Source of the DNA: Bactericera cockerelli
Taxonomy: Eukaryota; Arthropoda; Insecta; Hemiptera; Triozidae
Direction of reading: 5' to 3'
Assembly: GCA_024516035.1 (NCBI GenBank)
Contig: CM044955.1
Coordinates: 12,654,009 to 12,718,008 of the forward strand
DNA length: 64,000 bases
Part shown: in pieces, positions 51,614-62,587 of the stretch
Numbering within the stretch: the first letter of the stretch is position 1
How the letters are laid out: the number at the start of each line of letters is the position of its first letter
Notes under the pieces: generated by a model
The model's database searches: none
What the model was told of the DNA's origin: nothing
Seen by the model: the letters and a program-made list of their open reading frames with translations, nothing else
Made by a program: the position numbers and the translations under genes

Positions 51614-51658
51614 TTCTCGAAATTTCGTCTTGTTTATAAAATTCGATAATTTCTAGAA
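51614..51658. promoter_or_regulatory. heat-shock elements in the Stip1 promoter
   Basis: TTCTCGAAATTTC (51614-51626) is a perfect three-unit HSE, TTC-nn-GAA-nn-TTC at 5-bp spacing. A two-unit TTCTAGAA follows at 51651-51658. They lie about 150-195 bp upstream of the Stip1 ATG. HSF control of Hop genes is known in animals; binding here is inferred. Confidence 0.7.
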
Positions 51659-51879
51659 TGTGCTTGTTCTGCAATCTGCTTGACGTTTAGCTAACTTCTG
51701 CTTGGTGATAATCTTGTGCTCGTTGATATTGAATTTTCAACAGATTTATTCACTGTGAAATAAGAAAAATCTGTTTTCACCACTTTATTGTTAGGGTTTT
51801 TAGTTTGAAATGCATTCTAACTCTAGTCACATTTGGTGGTCTCTACCTAGAGGACTTTGGATCTGCGAAAGCCGTCCCT

Positions 51880-52040
51880 AGTTAGGCTGAACTAAGTAGG
51901 GTTAACGACGGGCAGAATCACGAGGTGAGGGTTCGAATTTAAATGGTCAACCATCCAAGTCCTAATCTTACTGAACGTTACTTAACTTCAGTGACAGAAC
52001 TAGAACTGGTGCATTCAACGTGCTATCGACACTATTTATT
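51880..52040 (-). repeat. 5S-rRNA-derived SINE
   Basis: Minus strand: ATGCACCAGTTCTAGTTCTG, CACTGAAGTTAAGTAACGTT, AGGACTTGGATGGTTGACCA and then CGTGATTCTGCCCGTC. The 5S head is well kept; the body is shortened. Confidence 0.75.
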
Positions 52041-52195
52041 TTTATTCAAGATTTGGTTATAGTTGCTTGTAAGGTTTACTTACCTCTCGGTTCACCTGGG
52101 TTGAGCCAGCACCATGAGAGGTTTTGTGTCGCGTCTCGCCCATCAAAGGGAGGCATACGTTGATGGGTAAGCTACAACACAGTTCACTAGCGTCT

Positions 52196-52196
52196 A

Positions 52197-52236
<40 letters not shown>
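52196..52236. repeat. CT/CA compound microsatellite
   Basis: A (CT)n run followed directly by a (CA)n run, about 40 bp in total. Confidence 0.9.
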
Positions 52237-52239
52237 TAT

Positions 52240-54950
52240 TTAAAAGTCAGTCAAAGTTTCACCATTTGTGACTGCACCCTGGTTTTTCTTTTTTTTTTTA
52301 AATTAACATGATATTCCTATGTTTGATTTAAGGGGGTCAACTCTGATACAATTTTTGATATCTCTAGCCATTCAGCAAAAACTACATCAAAAAGTGCTTA
52401 AATCTCCGCCAAAGGCGATTATACAGTCAACAAGTTTACAGTCGTGTTTTCTCTGCACAAGGAGTAGCTTACAGACTAAATTTCAAATCAATAGCTAAAA
52501 GCGTTTTCGAAATATATTATTTACAGAATTTCCCATGGTTTGAAACACAATGACGATGAGTCACAACAATTTTGTTATCTCGTTTCCCAAGGTTCCTTCC
52601 CATGGTTTCCTTCCAGGTTATATAAAGGAGGAATGATACTTGGATGCTTTAGTTTAGTTCGAATTCTCGAAGTGCCAACATTTTGACGAAACCGGTTTTT
52701 TTCTTCCAAATACCTAAATAATTATGTTTTTAAAAAAATCTCGGTTTAATTTTTATTTCGTGCAATTGTGAAGTATTTTCCGTTTAATTTGCAGTCAGAG
52801 TAGCAGATTAGGGTGAGTCTTTTTATGCATGCTTAAACCCAACTTACCTAGCTAAGCCAAACCCACCCAGCTATACTGACTCACCTTACTCACCCAACCA
52901 GTCCAGCGCAACTCACCCCGTATTTTCTTCCTTTTTTCCATTACATTCGTATTTATAAAAGCAGACCGAAGCGAGTCGTACTGAAAAAATAATAAAGTTC
53001 GTAAGAAGTTATTCAAAAATGAAAACATAGACTTGAATTTATCCTTGCACAGCAAACGTTCTAACAAGTTTCCTTCAAACGTTCATCCGGCCAAGTATTT
53101 GATTAATTTCACGTGTGCAGCAAACGTACTTCAAGCTTTCAGCTTGCTTTCGCAAGCCTTTTAGAAAGCTTGTGTTTTTTTTTAAATGTACTTCACTCTT
53201 ATGGTCACATTAAACATAATTAAAACAGGATTGAATTTAAGATAAGCTAGACCCTCCCGCAATTTCAGCGCCCTATAGCCTGACTTGAAGAACAGTCTGG
53301 CTCATCTTTTTTTTTTTTTTTTTAAGTGGGGTTTAACATCGCTTTCAACTGCCATGGTCATATCACGACGGGGGTTTTACCCTCCATTCGCAGGAAACTC
53401 ACAAACCTGCTACTCACATTGACCTCACCCAGCCTGAGTGGGGCCGGGAAAAGCCAGCGTCACGAGAATTAGAATTTGAATTCTAATTTTTTTATTTTAA
53501 TTCTAATTTTGATTTTAAACCTGTTTTATAATTTGGCCCTTAACGATAAATATTTCACACTTCTAGGGGGCATGTTCCCTTCATATTCGAGTAGATGATA
53601 GATATGTTACAAACAAAACAAAAAATCGAAGTTGTGACATTCCCGGCATGACTACTCAACCATTCGATTATTGTTTTCCTAATGATACCTTAAAATTCAT
53701 TTATTACACAGTCGACAGAAGAAAAATATTTTCATTTTTTCCGCAAATACATATTTGCTGAAAACATGAAAATGAAATACACAGCTACCTCCTACGAGAG
53801 AAATGAAAAATGAGTATTTCTTAATGAAAAATAATTATGTGACGAAGAAACACTTGCTGTCAAGCCTGTCATTTGTCAAACGTTTACAAATGAACAAATT
53901 AACATTATTTCTCCTCATTATATTGAAAATAGAAACTTGAGTACGTTAAATAGGTACCTGTCCGTTTCTACCCATCCTATAGTCTTTAACCGTATTCCCG
54001 TTGGTGTTGAATACTTCCCATAGATACGCTTTTGAATGCTGGGTCCACACGAGCTCACCGAAAGGTATCGCTTCTTACAAACAACTACTGTAGCCAAGTG
54101 TTTAATACAACCTGGGACCTACCCCATAGCGAGGTAGTATCTAACCACGGATTGATAAGGGTATGAAACCCCTAGGACCCCCAAAAGCAACTGGGCTCCT
54201 TTTCTGTTGTTTTATAGTGAATATTATTGGAAACCAAATCTTAAATATGATTTAATACAACATTGGTAGCTAGTATATACAGTGTACTACTACCTATACA
54301 TCTTAAAATCTTTAGTCATTTATCAATCACCTAGTTGCTGAAAAGATGTTAATTTTATTCTGAAATTGACATTAAAATCTTATTTAAAAAAAAGAATACA
54401 TGCAGTGAAAATGTTTACTAAAATTTCTAATTGAAAAAGAAAGCTGATCATTTTCTGTGGTTATGAAGTTCGTTGGGTTAGTATAATAAATCTTTCTTGT
54501 GAGAATATAAAACCCTTGTTGTATTTATCTTGTAGTTTTTCATTAAAAAAATGTTCCTAGAAAATTAAAGCAGATTTTGTTATCTTCATCCCCATTTATT
54601 TCCTATTACCTCCTCCTCACTGCTTAACCTCCATCATCATCCTCCATAACATGTTTCAATATCCACATATTGTAAGGTCCTGCTGAGCGTATCCATTATA
54701 CTTTTAATGCACGAATAAAAAGAGAAAAAGAGAGTTTAAGTGGGTGGTTCAAAAGTTGAGGGGGTAGACATTTTTCCGTATTAGTCTCACGACCTTTCAT
54801 GACCTGATATTTCTTTACCCAAACAACACTTAACGAGGTGATTAAAAATCGAGACAATGAGTGTTAATGTTGTGCATTAATAGCATGGAGATAGCCATCA
54901 TAATAATTATGAATAGGTACGTGTGACCTTCTTGTGAAGAAGAACTAAGG
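52240..54950. other. intergenic, no gene seen
   Basis: Contains the 5S-SINE body and tail at 53310-53480 and otherwise AT-rich DNA without coding potential or recognised elements. Confidence 0.5.
53310..53480 (-). repeat. 5S-SINE body and tail
   Basis: From the T run at about 53309: AGTGGGGTTTAACATCGCTT, CATGGTCATATCACGACGGG, CAGGAAACTCACAAACCTGC, GACCTCACCCAGCCTGAGTG. This is the best-preserved copy of the tail part of the family. The 5S head is absent. Confidence 0.75.
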
Positions 54951-55369
54951 ATTGGTGGTCTACATAGTAACAAATATATTGGGCAGGTCATGTTGTGGTA
55001 ATAGCGATGACGGGGTGAACTCGACTTACGGCGCGAGGCATGGCCGCATATTAATTTTCCAACTCCTACTCTTCAGCTCTACACATTACAATCTACACGG
55101 AAAAAAAAATATCTCACTGCTACTGAAATCGAACCAAGGCCCTCGTTCCAGAAAGTACTCGCATAATAATAAAAGAAAATCTTATAAGGGCAAAGTTTTA
55201 TAAGTATAGCTATTAAGCCCAGAAAAAAAATTATGAGGTTATATTATACAATTGATGCATTATTTAATAGAGAAAAAATCATTAATTTTAGCTTTGAATG
55301 AGTTTGTGGATGGATCATTAATCATGGTATCAGTTAATGAATTCCAGTTGCAAAATACCCTGTTACTAA

Positions 55370-55505
55370 AAATAACTCCCAAATCTCCATACCAACCATA
55401 ACAAGGCACTCTGAATTGTTAATTTGAACGAAAATAACCAATCCGTGCGTTGTGTGACGGTTGAAAGCCAGATTTGGGGATCATGTGAGAGATGCTTTCT
55501 GACAT
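55370..55505. repeat. short inverted-repeat MITE, copy 1
   Basis: CCCAAATCTCC at left and AGATTTGGGGA at right with AACCAATC between. It shares layout and motifs with 55800-55900. Confidence 0.5.
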
Positions 55506-55524
55506 GAGGAACAGGTGTTGCGGA

Positions 55525-55650
55525 AGAGAATGCCGTTGGCATTAGCACCGCCCTTGATTTGTTTTCTTAATTTTAATATCTATGTGTGTATATTATCTAT
55601 ATGTCATTTGTAAATAAAACTTGATCCAACGTGTTTAATAATAATAATAA
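55525..55650 (+). repeat. retroposon 3' tail with conserved stem-loop (copy 3)
   Basis: AGAGAATGCCGTTGGCATTA, CACCGCCCTTGAT and AAAACTTGATCCAACGTGTT followed by an (AAT)n tail. Confidence 0.75.
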
Positions 55651-55799
55651 TAGGTTTTGCATTTGCATATTCGGACAGGGCAACTACGCTACGGGAGTAG
55701 ACTTGTCTGTAGGTTACCTGAAAATTTACCTATAAAATCATGTTGGTATAAAAGAGTAAAAGGAAAAGCCGAACAGTACCTCAGTCTATAAAGCACTCT

Positions 55800-55900
55800 C
55801 ACTCTCCAAATCTCAATTTTGCCCATTAAATTTCAATCAAATAAACCAATCAGAGTGTGTTGTTTAGCAGTCGAAAGGGAGATTTGGGGATTAAGAGGGT
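55800..55900. repeat. short inverted-repeat MITE, copy 2
   Basis: CTCTCCAAATCTC at left and GGGAGATTTGGGGA at right, with AAACCAATCAGAGTGTGTTG between. About 100 bp. Confidence 0.55.
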
Positions 55901-56454
55901 GAGACAACTTTGTGGAACGAAGACCAGATAAAAAAAAATCATAGGTTCTTAATAACTTTTAAATTTATTTATAAACTTTGATAGTAAACATTGCTATTGT
56001 TGTTTTCAATTGTATATTTTTTGTTAACAAATGTTACAATAAGTTACATAAAAAAGTATATTATCCCGCATTTTACGCAATACTAGTATTTCAAAAAGCC
56101 ATAGAAGTTCGGTTTCAGTTGAAAGTGTTTCCCTGTTTTTCTCCTAATGTGCTTCCTGCTGATTTCCTTGATTTATTATTTATATCACAAGTATTTGGCA
56201 CTAATGGTTTCATTACATTAGATGTTCATAGTGAGAAAATAAAACTGAATAGCTTTCCAATATTTCATCAGGGATGGATTCTTAATGGGCGCCCACAACG
56301 AGGACCCTGGCCTACACCCTAGACCCTAGAGCCCTAGACCCCAGACCCTGGTACCTATAGGTTGATATAAACAATTTTTGGGACTTCGTTGTGGCCGCTT
56401 ACATACTTCAAATGATATAATATATTTCATTTAAAAACATTTTCTTTCTTCAGT

Positions 56455-57111
56455 GTGCTATATTATGATATTATCTTAGCATGGTTACCTATATTATTTT
56501 ACGAGGTACTGGCTCTACCCCAGGGTTCAGGGCATAGACCTCCGTTGTATCCTCGCACTTACACGCTTGTGGCAAGAACGACGCCACATAAGAGTGCTGG
56601 ACGCCAATCTCGCCATTCCAGCCTGAATGATACGATAAGACGTGCACTCACATCTGCAAAGATTCCTGCTATTCTAGAGCCTACAGGAATGTCTCGAGAA
56701 GATGGTCGGCGCCCAGATGGCATGTCTTTGATACCATGGAAGTCAGGAAAATGTTTGGTATGGGATTCTACATGTGCGGATACTTTGGCTCCTTGGTATG
56801 AAGATATTTCAAAGAAAGGCGCTGGTAATATAGCAGAAACGGCTGCCACAAAGAAGATTGCAAAGTATAGAAGTATAATGGAGGATTATCATTTTATTCC
56901 ATTTGCTGTTGAATCAATGGGGCCCTGGTGTGAGGCAGCGAAAAAATTCACGAAAGATCTGGGTGACCGCCTCACATCAGTGACCGAAGACAAAAGAAGC
57001 AGGGTCTTTCTGGATCAAAGAATATCCATCGCCATCCAGAAAGGCAATGCAGCATGCGTCATGGGGACCTTGCCAAGCTGTTTGAAAATGGAAGAGATAT
57101 TTTATTTGTAA
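56455..57111 (+). CDS. open frame from a non-LTR-retroelement-like protein, C-terminal fragment
   Basis: An uninterrupted frame of 218 codons. From about residue 55 it matches, by memory, a C-terminal module found in many invertebrate reverse-transcriptase-like proteins: SLNDTIRRALTSAKIPAILE, GRRPDGMSLIPWKSGKCLVW followed by DSTCADTLAP, IPFAVESMGPWCEAAKKF, and QRISIAIQKGNAACVMGTLP. The RPDG...WDST arrangement resembles the PD...D core of restriction-like endonuclease domains, which would suit a retroelement; this is inference. No reverse transcriptase domain is seen upstream. The open frame ends cleanly, so the copy is recent or under constraint. It is a mobile-element remnant rather than a host gene in my view. 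Confidence 0.6.
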   Translation: MLYYDIILAWLPILFYEVLALPQGSGHRPPLYPRTYTLVARTTPHKSAGRQSRHSSLNDTIRRALTSAKIPAILEPTGMSREDGRRPDGMSLIPWKSGKCLVWDSTCADTLAPWYEDISKKGAGNIAETAATKKIAKYRSIMEDYHFIPFAVESMGPWCEAAKKFTKDLGDRLTSVTEDKRSRVFLDQRISIAIQKGNAACVMGTLPSCLKMEEIFYL

Positions 57112-57309
57112 CATTTCAGACATAATAAGTACATTATTAAGTACACCAAATATTATTATTCTGTTGGAAAAAAAAAAATGTACATAGGTATAATTATGTA
57201 AACACTCTGCCAGTGGCTTTCTTATTTGGAATTTCGAAAATTTCTCTCTTAGTTATTGAGCATCTTAGCACCAATAATTGAAACCTGTTAGGCTAAGATT
57301 CACATCTGC

Positions 57310-57550
57310 CAGTGTCGGCACGTTGAATTACACCAGTTCTCGTTCTGTCACTAAAGTTAAGCATCGTCCGGCGAGGTTAGGACTTGGAATGGTAAACATT
57401 CAAATTCAAACCCTCGTGTTGCTGGCTATTTCTAGGAGAACTTAGACTGGGTGAGGTTAGTTCGAGTAGCTTATTATTTGTGAATTTTCTGCGAATGGAG
57501 GGTAAAATCCGATCGTAATTTGAAACTTTTAACCCACATTTAAAAAAAAA
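57310..57550 (+). repeat. 5S-rRNA-derived SINE, full arrangement
   Basis: Head: CACCAGTTCTCGTTCTGTCA, AAAGTTAAGCATCGTCCGGC (box A region) and AGGTTAGGACTTGGAATGGT (box C region), all 5S-like. Body: CGTGTTGCTGGCTATTTCTA and ACTGGGTGAGGTTAGTTCGA. Tail: GAATTTTCTGCGAATGGAGG and an A run at 57541-57550. It is the clearest plus-strand copy. Confidence 0.85.
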
Positions 57551-58366
57551 ACTTTAGATCTCTGGTTACTACGCATTTCAACTTATGAAAATGAAACGTC
57601 AGTGATCAGTCAGGTAATATTAAATGAGTGAGTGGATTATTCATTTCATACCTACTTGTAAAAATTGAAGTTTTTCATACATATTATCACTTCTCCTGGG
57701 AAAGTCTTGAAAATAATTATAAAATGTCAATGTTAAATATAATATTACTTCCAAGAAATTTCTAATATTAGAAATCGGAAGTATTGTTCGTTTTTTTCTT
57801 TAAAATAGTCCATTCCTGATGACAGAGCAGACAGTGGCAGTGGCTCCAACATTTTTTGTAAGAATTCATCTAAATAATCAATTATTGACCATTGCAAAGT
57901 TTATTGGTAAAATAATTTTATTTTAGAAATTTACCACAAAATAGAGATGGGTAAATAAATACCCAGGTAGGTACTAGCTACTAGGTACATTGATACACAT
58001 CAATATACAATAGATAGCCTTTTCCCAAAACTTTTTTTCTCCTGGTTAAAGTTAATTGATTCTGGCACTCCTATAATTTCACATTTTACGAGACATGCAG
58101 AACTATTAAATGGTCTATTAAACTTCTTCGCAAAGTTAACTGGATACTTTATGTATTTATCCCAATACTAGTCTACACTCGAGGCATGGTGATAAATGTA
58201 TTTGCCTTTATTATTTTCATCTTTGCCACTAAAATGGGAACATAACAAACGGGACACACGAATATCTATCACGTACATATAGTAGGATAAAAAAAAAAAA
58301 AATTGGTAGAGGCTTTAAGTAAAGAGGCTTAAGCGCTTAACGTCTAGAATGTTCTTTGATAATATA

Positions 58367-59253
58367 CAGGGTCTTCATAAAGTCTCACCCAGGCCTAAGT
58401 TTCTCGAAAACGATTCAGAATATTAAAAAACGCAAAAACCCGTATTCCTTTATATTTAGGGGGATTGATTTTCAGCCAAAAAAATTTTGCCTACACGGCC
58501 CCAGTCAGGCTGGGCATGGACCAACTTTAAAATCTTAAATAGAATGGTATGTCTTGAGGCATATTGTTTTAAAGGTCTTATTAAGAGAAGTTCATTACAA
58601 TAAACTTCAGTGTGCTACGACTTACCGTTCTCGAGATACAGGGTCGGACGTCCTGCGTAATATCCATATATTTTGACCTATAACTCGATAACCGTAAATT
58701 ATGGAGAAAATTTTTCTTGATAATAATAACTCCTTATGATGAGAATTTTCGAACAAGTTATAACTCGACATATTCTGTTGATGTTAGTTTCTGGTCGGTT
58801 TCGTCAGCCAGCTGGACGAACAGTCGAAAAAAATTTAACGAAAAAACAAATCAAATTTTAATTTTTTCGAAAGTTTTTGCTATAAGGAGTTATTATTATC
58901 AAGAAAAATTTTCTCCATAATTTACGGTTAACGAGTTATAGGTCAAAATATAGGGATATTACGCAGGACGTCCGACCCTGTATCTCGTGAACGGTAAATC
59001 GTAGCACACTGAAATTTATTGTAATGAATTTTTCTCAATAAGACCTTTAAAACAATATGCCACAAGACATACCATTCTATTTAAGATTTTAAAGTTGGTC
59101 CATGCCCAGCCTGACTGGGGCCGTGTAGGCAAAATTTTTTTGGCTGAAAATCAATCCCCTTAAATATAAAGGAATACGGGTTTTTGCGTTTTTTTGATAT
59201 TCTGAGTCGTTTTCGAGAAACCTAGGCCTGGGTGAGACTTTATGAAGACCCTG
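58367..59253. mobile_element. CAGGGT long-TIR element, TA-flanked, hosting a second element at its centre
   Basis: Ends CAGGGTCTTCATAAAGTCTC and its complement, TA on both sides (58365-58366, 59254-59255). Its own arms are about 270 bp (58367-58638 and 58981-59253). Its centre is occupied by the nested element 58639-58980. No coding capacity. Confidence 0.85.
58639..58980. mobile_element. nested CAGGGTCGG element at the dyad centre of its host
   Basis: Ends CAGGGTCGGACGTCCTGCG and its complement, flanked by TA. Outside flanks TTACCGTTCTCGAGA and TCTCGTGAACGGTAA are reverse complements with one mismatch. Arms about 100 bp, unpaired centre about 140 bp. Confidence 0.8.
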
Positions 59254-59507
59254 TATAGACACTAAGCCAGAAAAGGCTGTGAAAAGTAACATCATGCCAA
59301 ACTCTACCGAATTACCGATACCCATGTAGTTCTATTATTTCTAAAAAATTAGAATTTGTATCTTTGCATACATATTTACTTATACATTAATTAAGTTGAT
59401 GTGTTAAAAATTGTTACCTAACATTTTATGATTCAACAATTTTGATCAAATTTTTTTTACAATTTTCATATACAGGTACAGTAAAAGAGTATAATTAATT
59501 AAAAGTC

Positions 59508-59560
59508 AACAAAGCTTGATCAAGGATGGTGATAATGCCTTTGGCATTCTCTTCCTTTCA
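59508..59560 (-). repeat. retroposon 3' tail with conserved stem-loop (copy 4)
   Basis: Minus strand: GAGAATGCCAAAGGCATTAT, then CACCATCCTTGATCAAGC. Stem kept, loop changed to AAA. Confidence 0.65.
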
Positions 59561-59639
59561 AAATTTTGTACTGTAAAGACTTCTGCTTTAAAACCAAATA
59601 GTTCAGGTTTAACAGGACTCTCTTATTGTTCTGTAAAAA

Positions 59640-59785
59640 GAATGAATCAGCTAAAAGTTAGAATCATATTTGTGTAAATTACTTTCGTGATGTCACACTC
59701 AAAATCACTTTACTTGGGACTTGAACCACCGACGTCCAAGTTACAAGTCTGCCTCCTCATCGATCAACCCACTGAGATCTATTTT
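59640..59785 (-). repeat. tRNA-derived SINE, family B
   Basis: Box B GGTTCAAGTCC, head GATCTCAGTGGGTTGATCGA, body GTGTGACATCACGAAAGTAA. Slightly shortened relative to 4320-4465. Confidence 0.7.
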
Positions 59786-60419
59786 TGGTCTGTAAAAAGA
59801 ATTAATTAGATATCTAATTTTACATACCTTAATCTTTCTGTAGGTAATAGTGAAATCCAAACCTTGACAAAATAAAACATTTCTAATTTCGACACTAATA
59901 AGCTTTCAGACTAGACCTCCCCCACACAAAATGTCCATTGCTGAAAGATTTACATTAGAAAAGCTATTTAAATAATTACATGTCATCCAGACAAGAGAAA
60001 TACTGGACCCGGATTTAGGAAACAAAATTAAAATCTAATGAGATGTGTCCATCATTCTCTCAGTAGGGAGCTGAAAGAAAAGCCAAAGAAAGCTGCTGAT
60101 GGTCACACAAAAATGCGTCGGTTTTATTATTATTATTCTTATTTACTTGTTTTTTTTTTTTTTAATTTTCGGAAATGATATTTAACAGAAATTCTGAATT
60201 TGTAGTGATTGTAGTGTAACATACCTAAACTTTAAATCATCACTATTATTACTACTTATTAGTGAAATCATCAGAACATTACTAATTAGGTACTTACTCT
60301 CCTTACATCTTATGCACATTACACTACCATAAAACTCGCCTAGTACTATTTTTCTCGACTAGAGATATGAATAAAAAACTAACATAACTCGTAGATACAC
60401 CATATCCAAAATATTACAG

Positions 60420-60490
60420 AACAAAAAATTGCTACCCAGCCGGTAATCGAACCCGGTTCTCTTAACAATTATGATAATCACTAAACCCAG
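60420..60490 (-). repeat. tRNA-like SINE head
   Basis: Minus strand: GGGTTTAGTGATTATCATAA and box B GGGTTCGATTACC. Acceptor pairing is poor. 59790-60420 otherwise holds nothing I recognise. Confidence 0.45.
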
Positions 60491-60597
60491 AAGGATCAAA
60501 GAATTTTCTCGGTACATTGTAATCAACACACCTACTTGTGAGTGTGAGGACAACTGATTGACAAGTAATGTGACATTACTTTTTATACATATCTATA

Positions 60598-62587
60598 CAG
60601 GGTGTAACAGACTAAATGTAAAATCCCTTAAGAGGTGGTAGTATAGATGATTTCCAACCATTAATGTTCTATAACACTTTTGATTTAACTCAGTGGTTCT
60701 CGAGATATTATTTTTTTAAATTATTTTTACAAGTCCCCTGCCGCTCGACAAAGAATGGCATCTAACTCCGTAAATACAGTAGATGAAGCAATAGATTTAA
60801 TTTTTTCCATAAGATAACAATATTTCACTATTATTTAGACTAGATTTATTCTTAAAAAGTGCACACGTACTGAAAAAAATCGGCAGCAGCGGAAAATTTA
60901 TCGCGAACATGAAATCCACCTGAAACTTCAGCCGCCATTTTCTCAAAATACTGCCCACACAAAGTATTGGTTTCATTTATGTAAAAACTTGCTTGAAGTC
61001 TTATCTTTCAGAAAATATGACACACTTGATATAAAACTTTCATTTTTTATTGGAACCAAGAGAAACTAAAAAAAAAGTCAGTCAGTACTACTAACTGTAC
61101 CTACTAGGCTACCATCCTACTTTTACCTAGGGAACTAATTTTTTTCTTCAATTTGACAAATTATGGTTGTCATTTACTTTCCAACGGCCCAAAAAGTTAG
61201 CCTCAGTCGATTCACTGATAAGGCTGCGGACTCTTAACTTGGAGGTCACTGGTTCGAGTCTCAAGTATGGCAAATATTTACTAAGACGAGTTTGAGCTAT
61301 TGTGACACCACGATCGTGATTAATTGACCTTAATATTTTAGTATGTATGTATGGTTTTATTTGTGGTGAAGCACAAGGCCTCTTCACATTTTTTGTGGGT
61401 AGCGCAACATTACTAAGAGCCTCCTTTACTTTTCGAATTATTCTATTACATTCATTTCTTTTTACTCTGGTAATGCCGCCACTGGTCGTTACTCATACAA
61501 GTAACTACTCATTTTTCCTCACGAGGTATGAGTGGACCCCGAACATCCAAGTACAGAGCAGAAAAACTCCTGTCCCGCTGGGGATCGAACCCAGGTCACC
61601 ATGCGTGCAACGCCTAGCACGCTAACTCACTCTGCCACGGTGACTACTAATTGACCTTAATATTTTAGTATTCCATGTGTTTTATTAAAATTCGGTACCT
61701 ACTAACATAATAATTTGTACCTCTATGTACCAACTTATGAATGTTCAGTATTTACCGTACCACCTTTACCTGTGGGTGTTAACTATGTTGGTACATTGTT
61801 ATGTTTCATTTCATTCAAACCATTTTATCATTGAGACCCTTTCCTCTTATGAACAAATGAACAATTACGATTAATATTGATTTCTGATGCACCACAGCTA
61901 AAAGTATCATACATGGATACGTACATACTAATTTGCCACACTTGAGACTCGAACCAGTGACCTCCAAGTTAAGAGTCTACTGAGGCAAACTTTTGGGCCG
62001 TTGAAAAATAAATGGCAACCATAATTTGTCAAATTGAAGAAAAAAATTAGTTCCCTAGGTAAAAGTAGGATGGTAGCCTAGTAGGTACAGTTAGTAGTAC
62101 TGACTGACTTTTTTTTTAGTTTCTCTTGGTTTCAATAAAAAATGAAAGTTTTATATCAAGTGTGTCATATTTTCTGAAAGATAAGACTTCAAGCAAGTTT
62201 TTACATAAATGAAACTAATACTTTATGAGGGCAGTATTTTGAGAAAATGGCGGCTGAAGTATCAGGTGGATTTCATGTTCGCGATAAATTTTCCGCTGCT
62301 GCCGATTTTTTTCAGTACGTGTGGACTTTTTAAGAATAAATCTAGTCTAAATAATAGTGAAATATTGTTATCTTATGGAAAAATTTAAATCTATTGCTTC
62401 ATCTGCTGTATTTACGGAGTTAGATGCCATTTTTTGTCGAGCGGCAGGGGACTTGTAAAAATAATTCAAAAAAATAATATCTCGAGAACCACTGAGTTAA
62501 ATCAAAAGTGTTATAGAACATTAATGGTTGGAAATCATCTATACTACCACCCCTTAAGAGATTTTACATTTAGTCTGTTACACCCTG
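60598..62587. mobile_element. CAGGGTG long-TIR element, TA-flanked, with tRNA-like sequence inside both arms
   Basis: Ends CAGGGTGTAACAGACTAAAT and its complement, TA on both sides. Arms of about 650-690 bp (60598-61285, 61930-62587) differ by scattered substitutions and by one 21-bp deletion in the right arm. The inner part of each arm is a tRNA-like stretch with CTTAACTTGGAGGTCACTGG and box B GGTTCGAGTCTC. The unpaired centre holds a family A SINE (61355-61650). No transposase is seen. Confidence 0.85.
61355..61650 (-). repeat. tRNA-derived SINE, family A, best copy
   Basis: Minus strand head GTCACCGTGGCAGAGTGAGT with box B GGTTCGATCCC, body GGGGTCCACTCATACCTCGT, AACGACCAGTGGCGGCATTA, and far end AAGAGGCCTTGTGCTTCACC. 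About 295 bp. Confidence 0.85.

Noticed and set aside
55978..56322. A 114-codon frame upstream of the retroelement frame
   Set aside because: AT-rich composition, no domain, no conserved motif, and not in phase with the frame at 56455.
61347..61625. A 92-codon plus-strand frame
   Set aside because: It is antisense to a family A SINE; similar frames arise at 31642 for the same reason.
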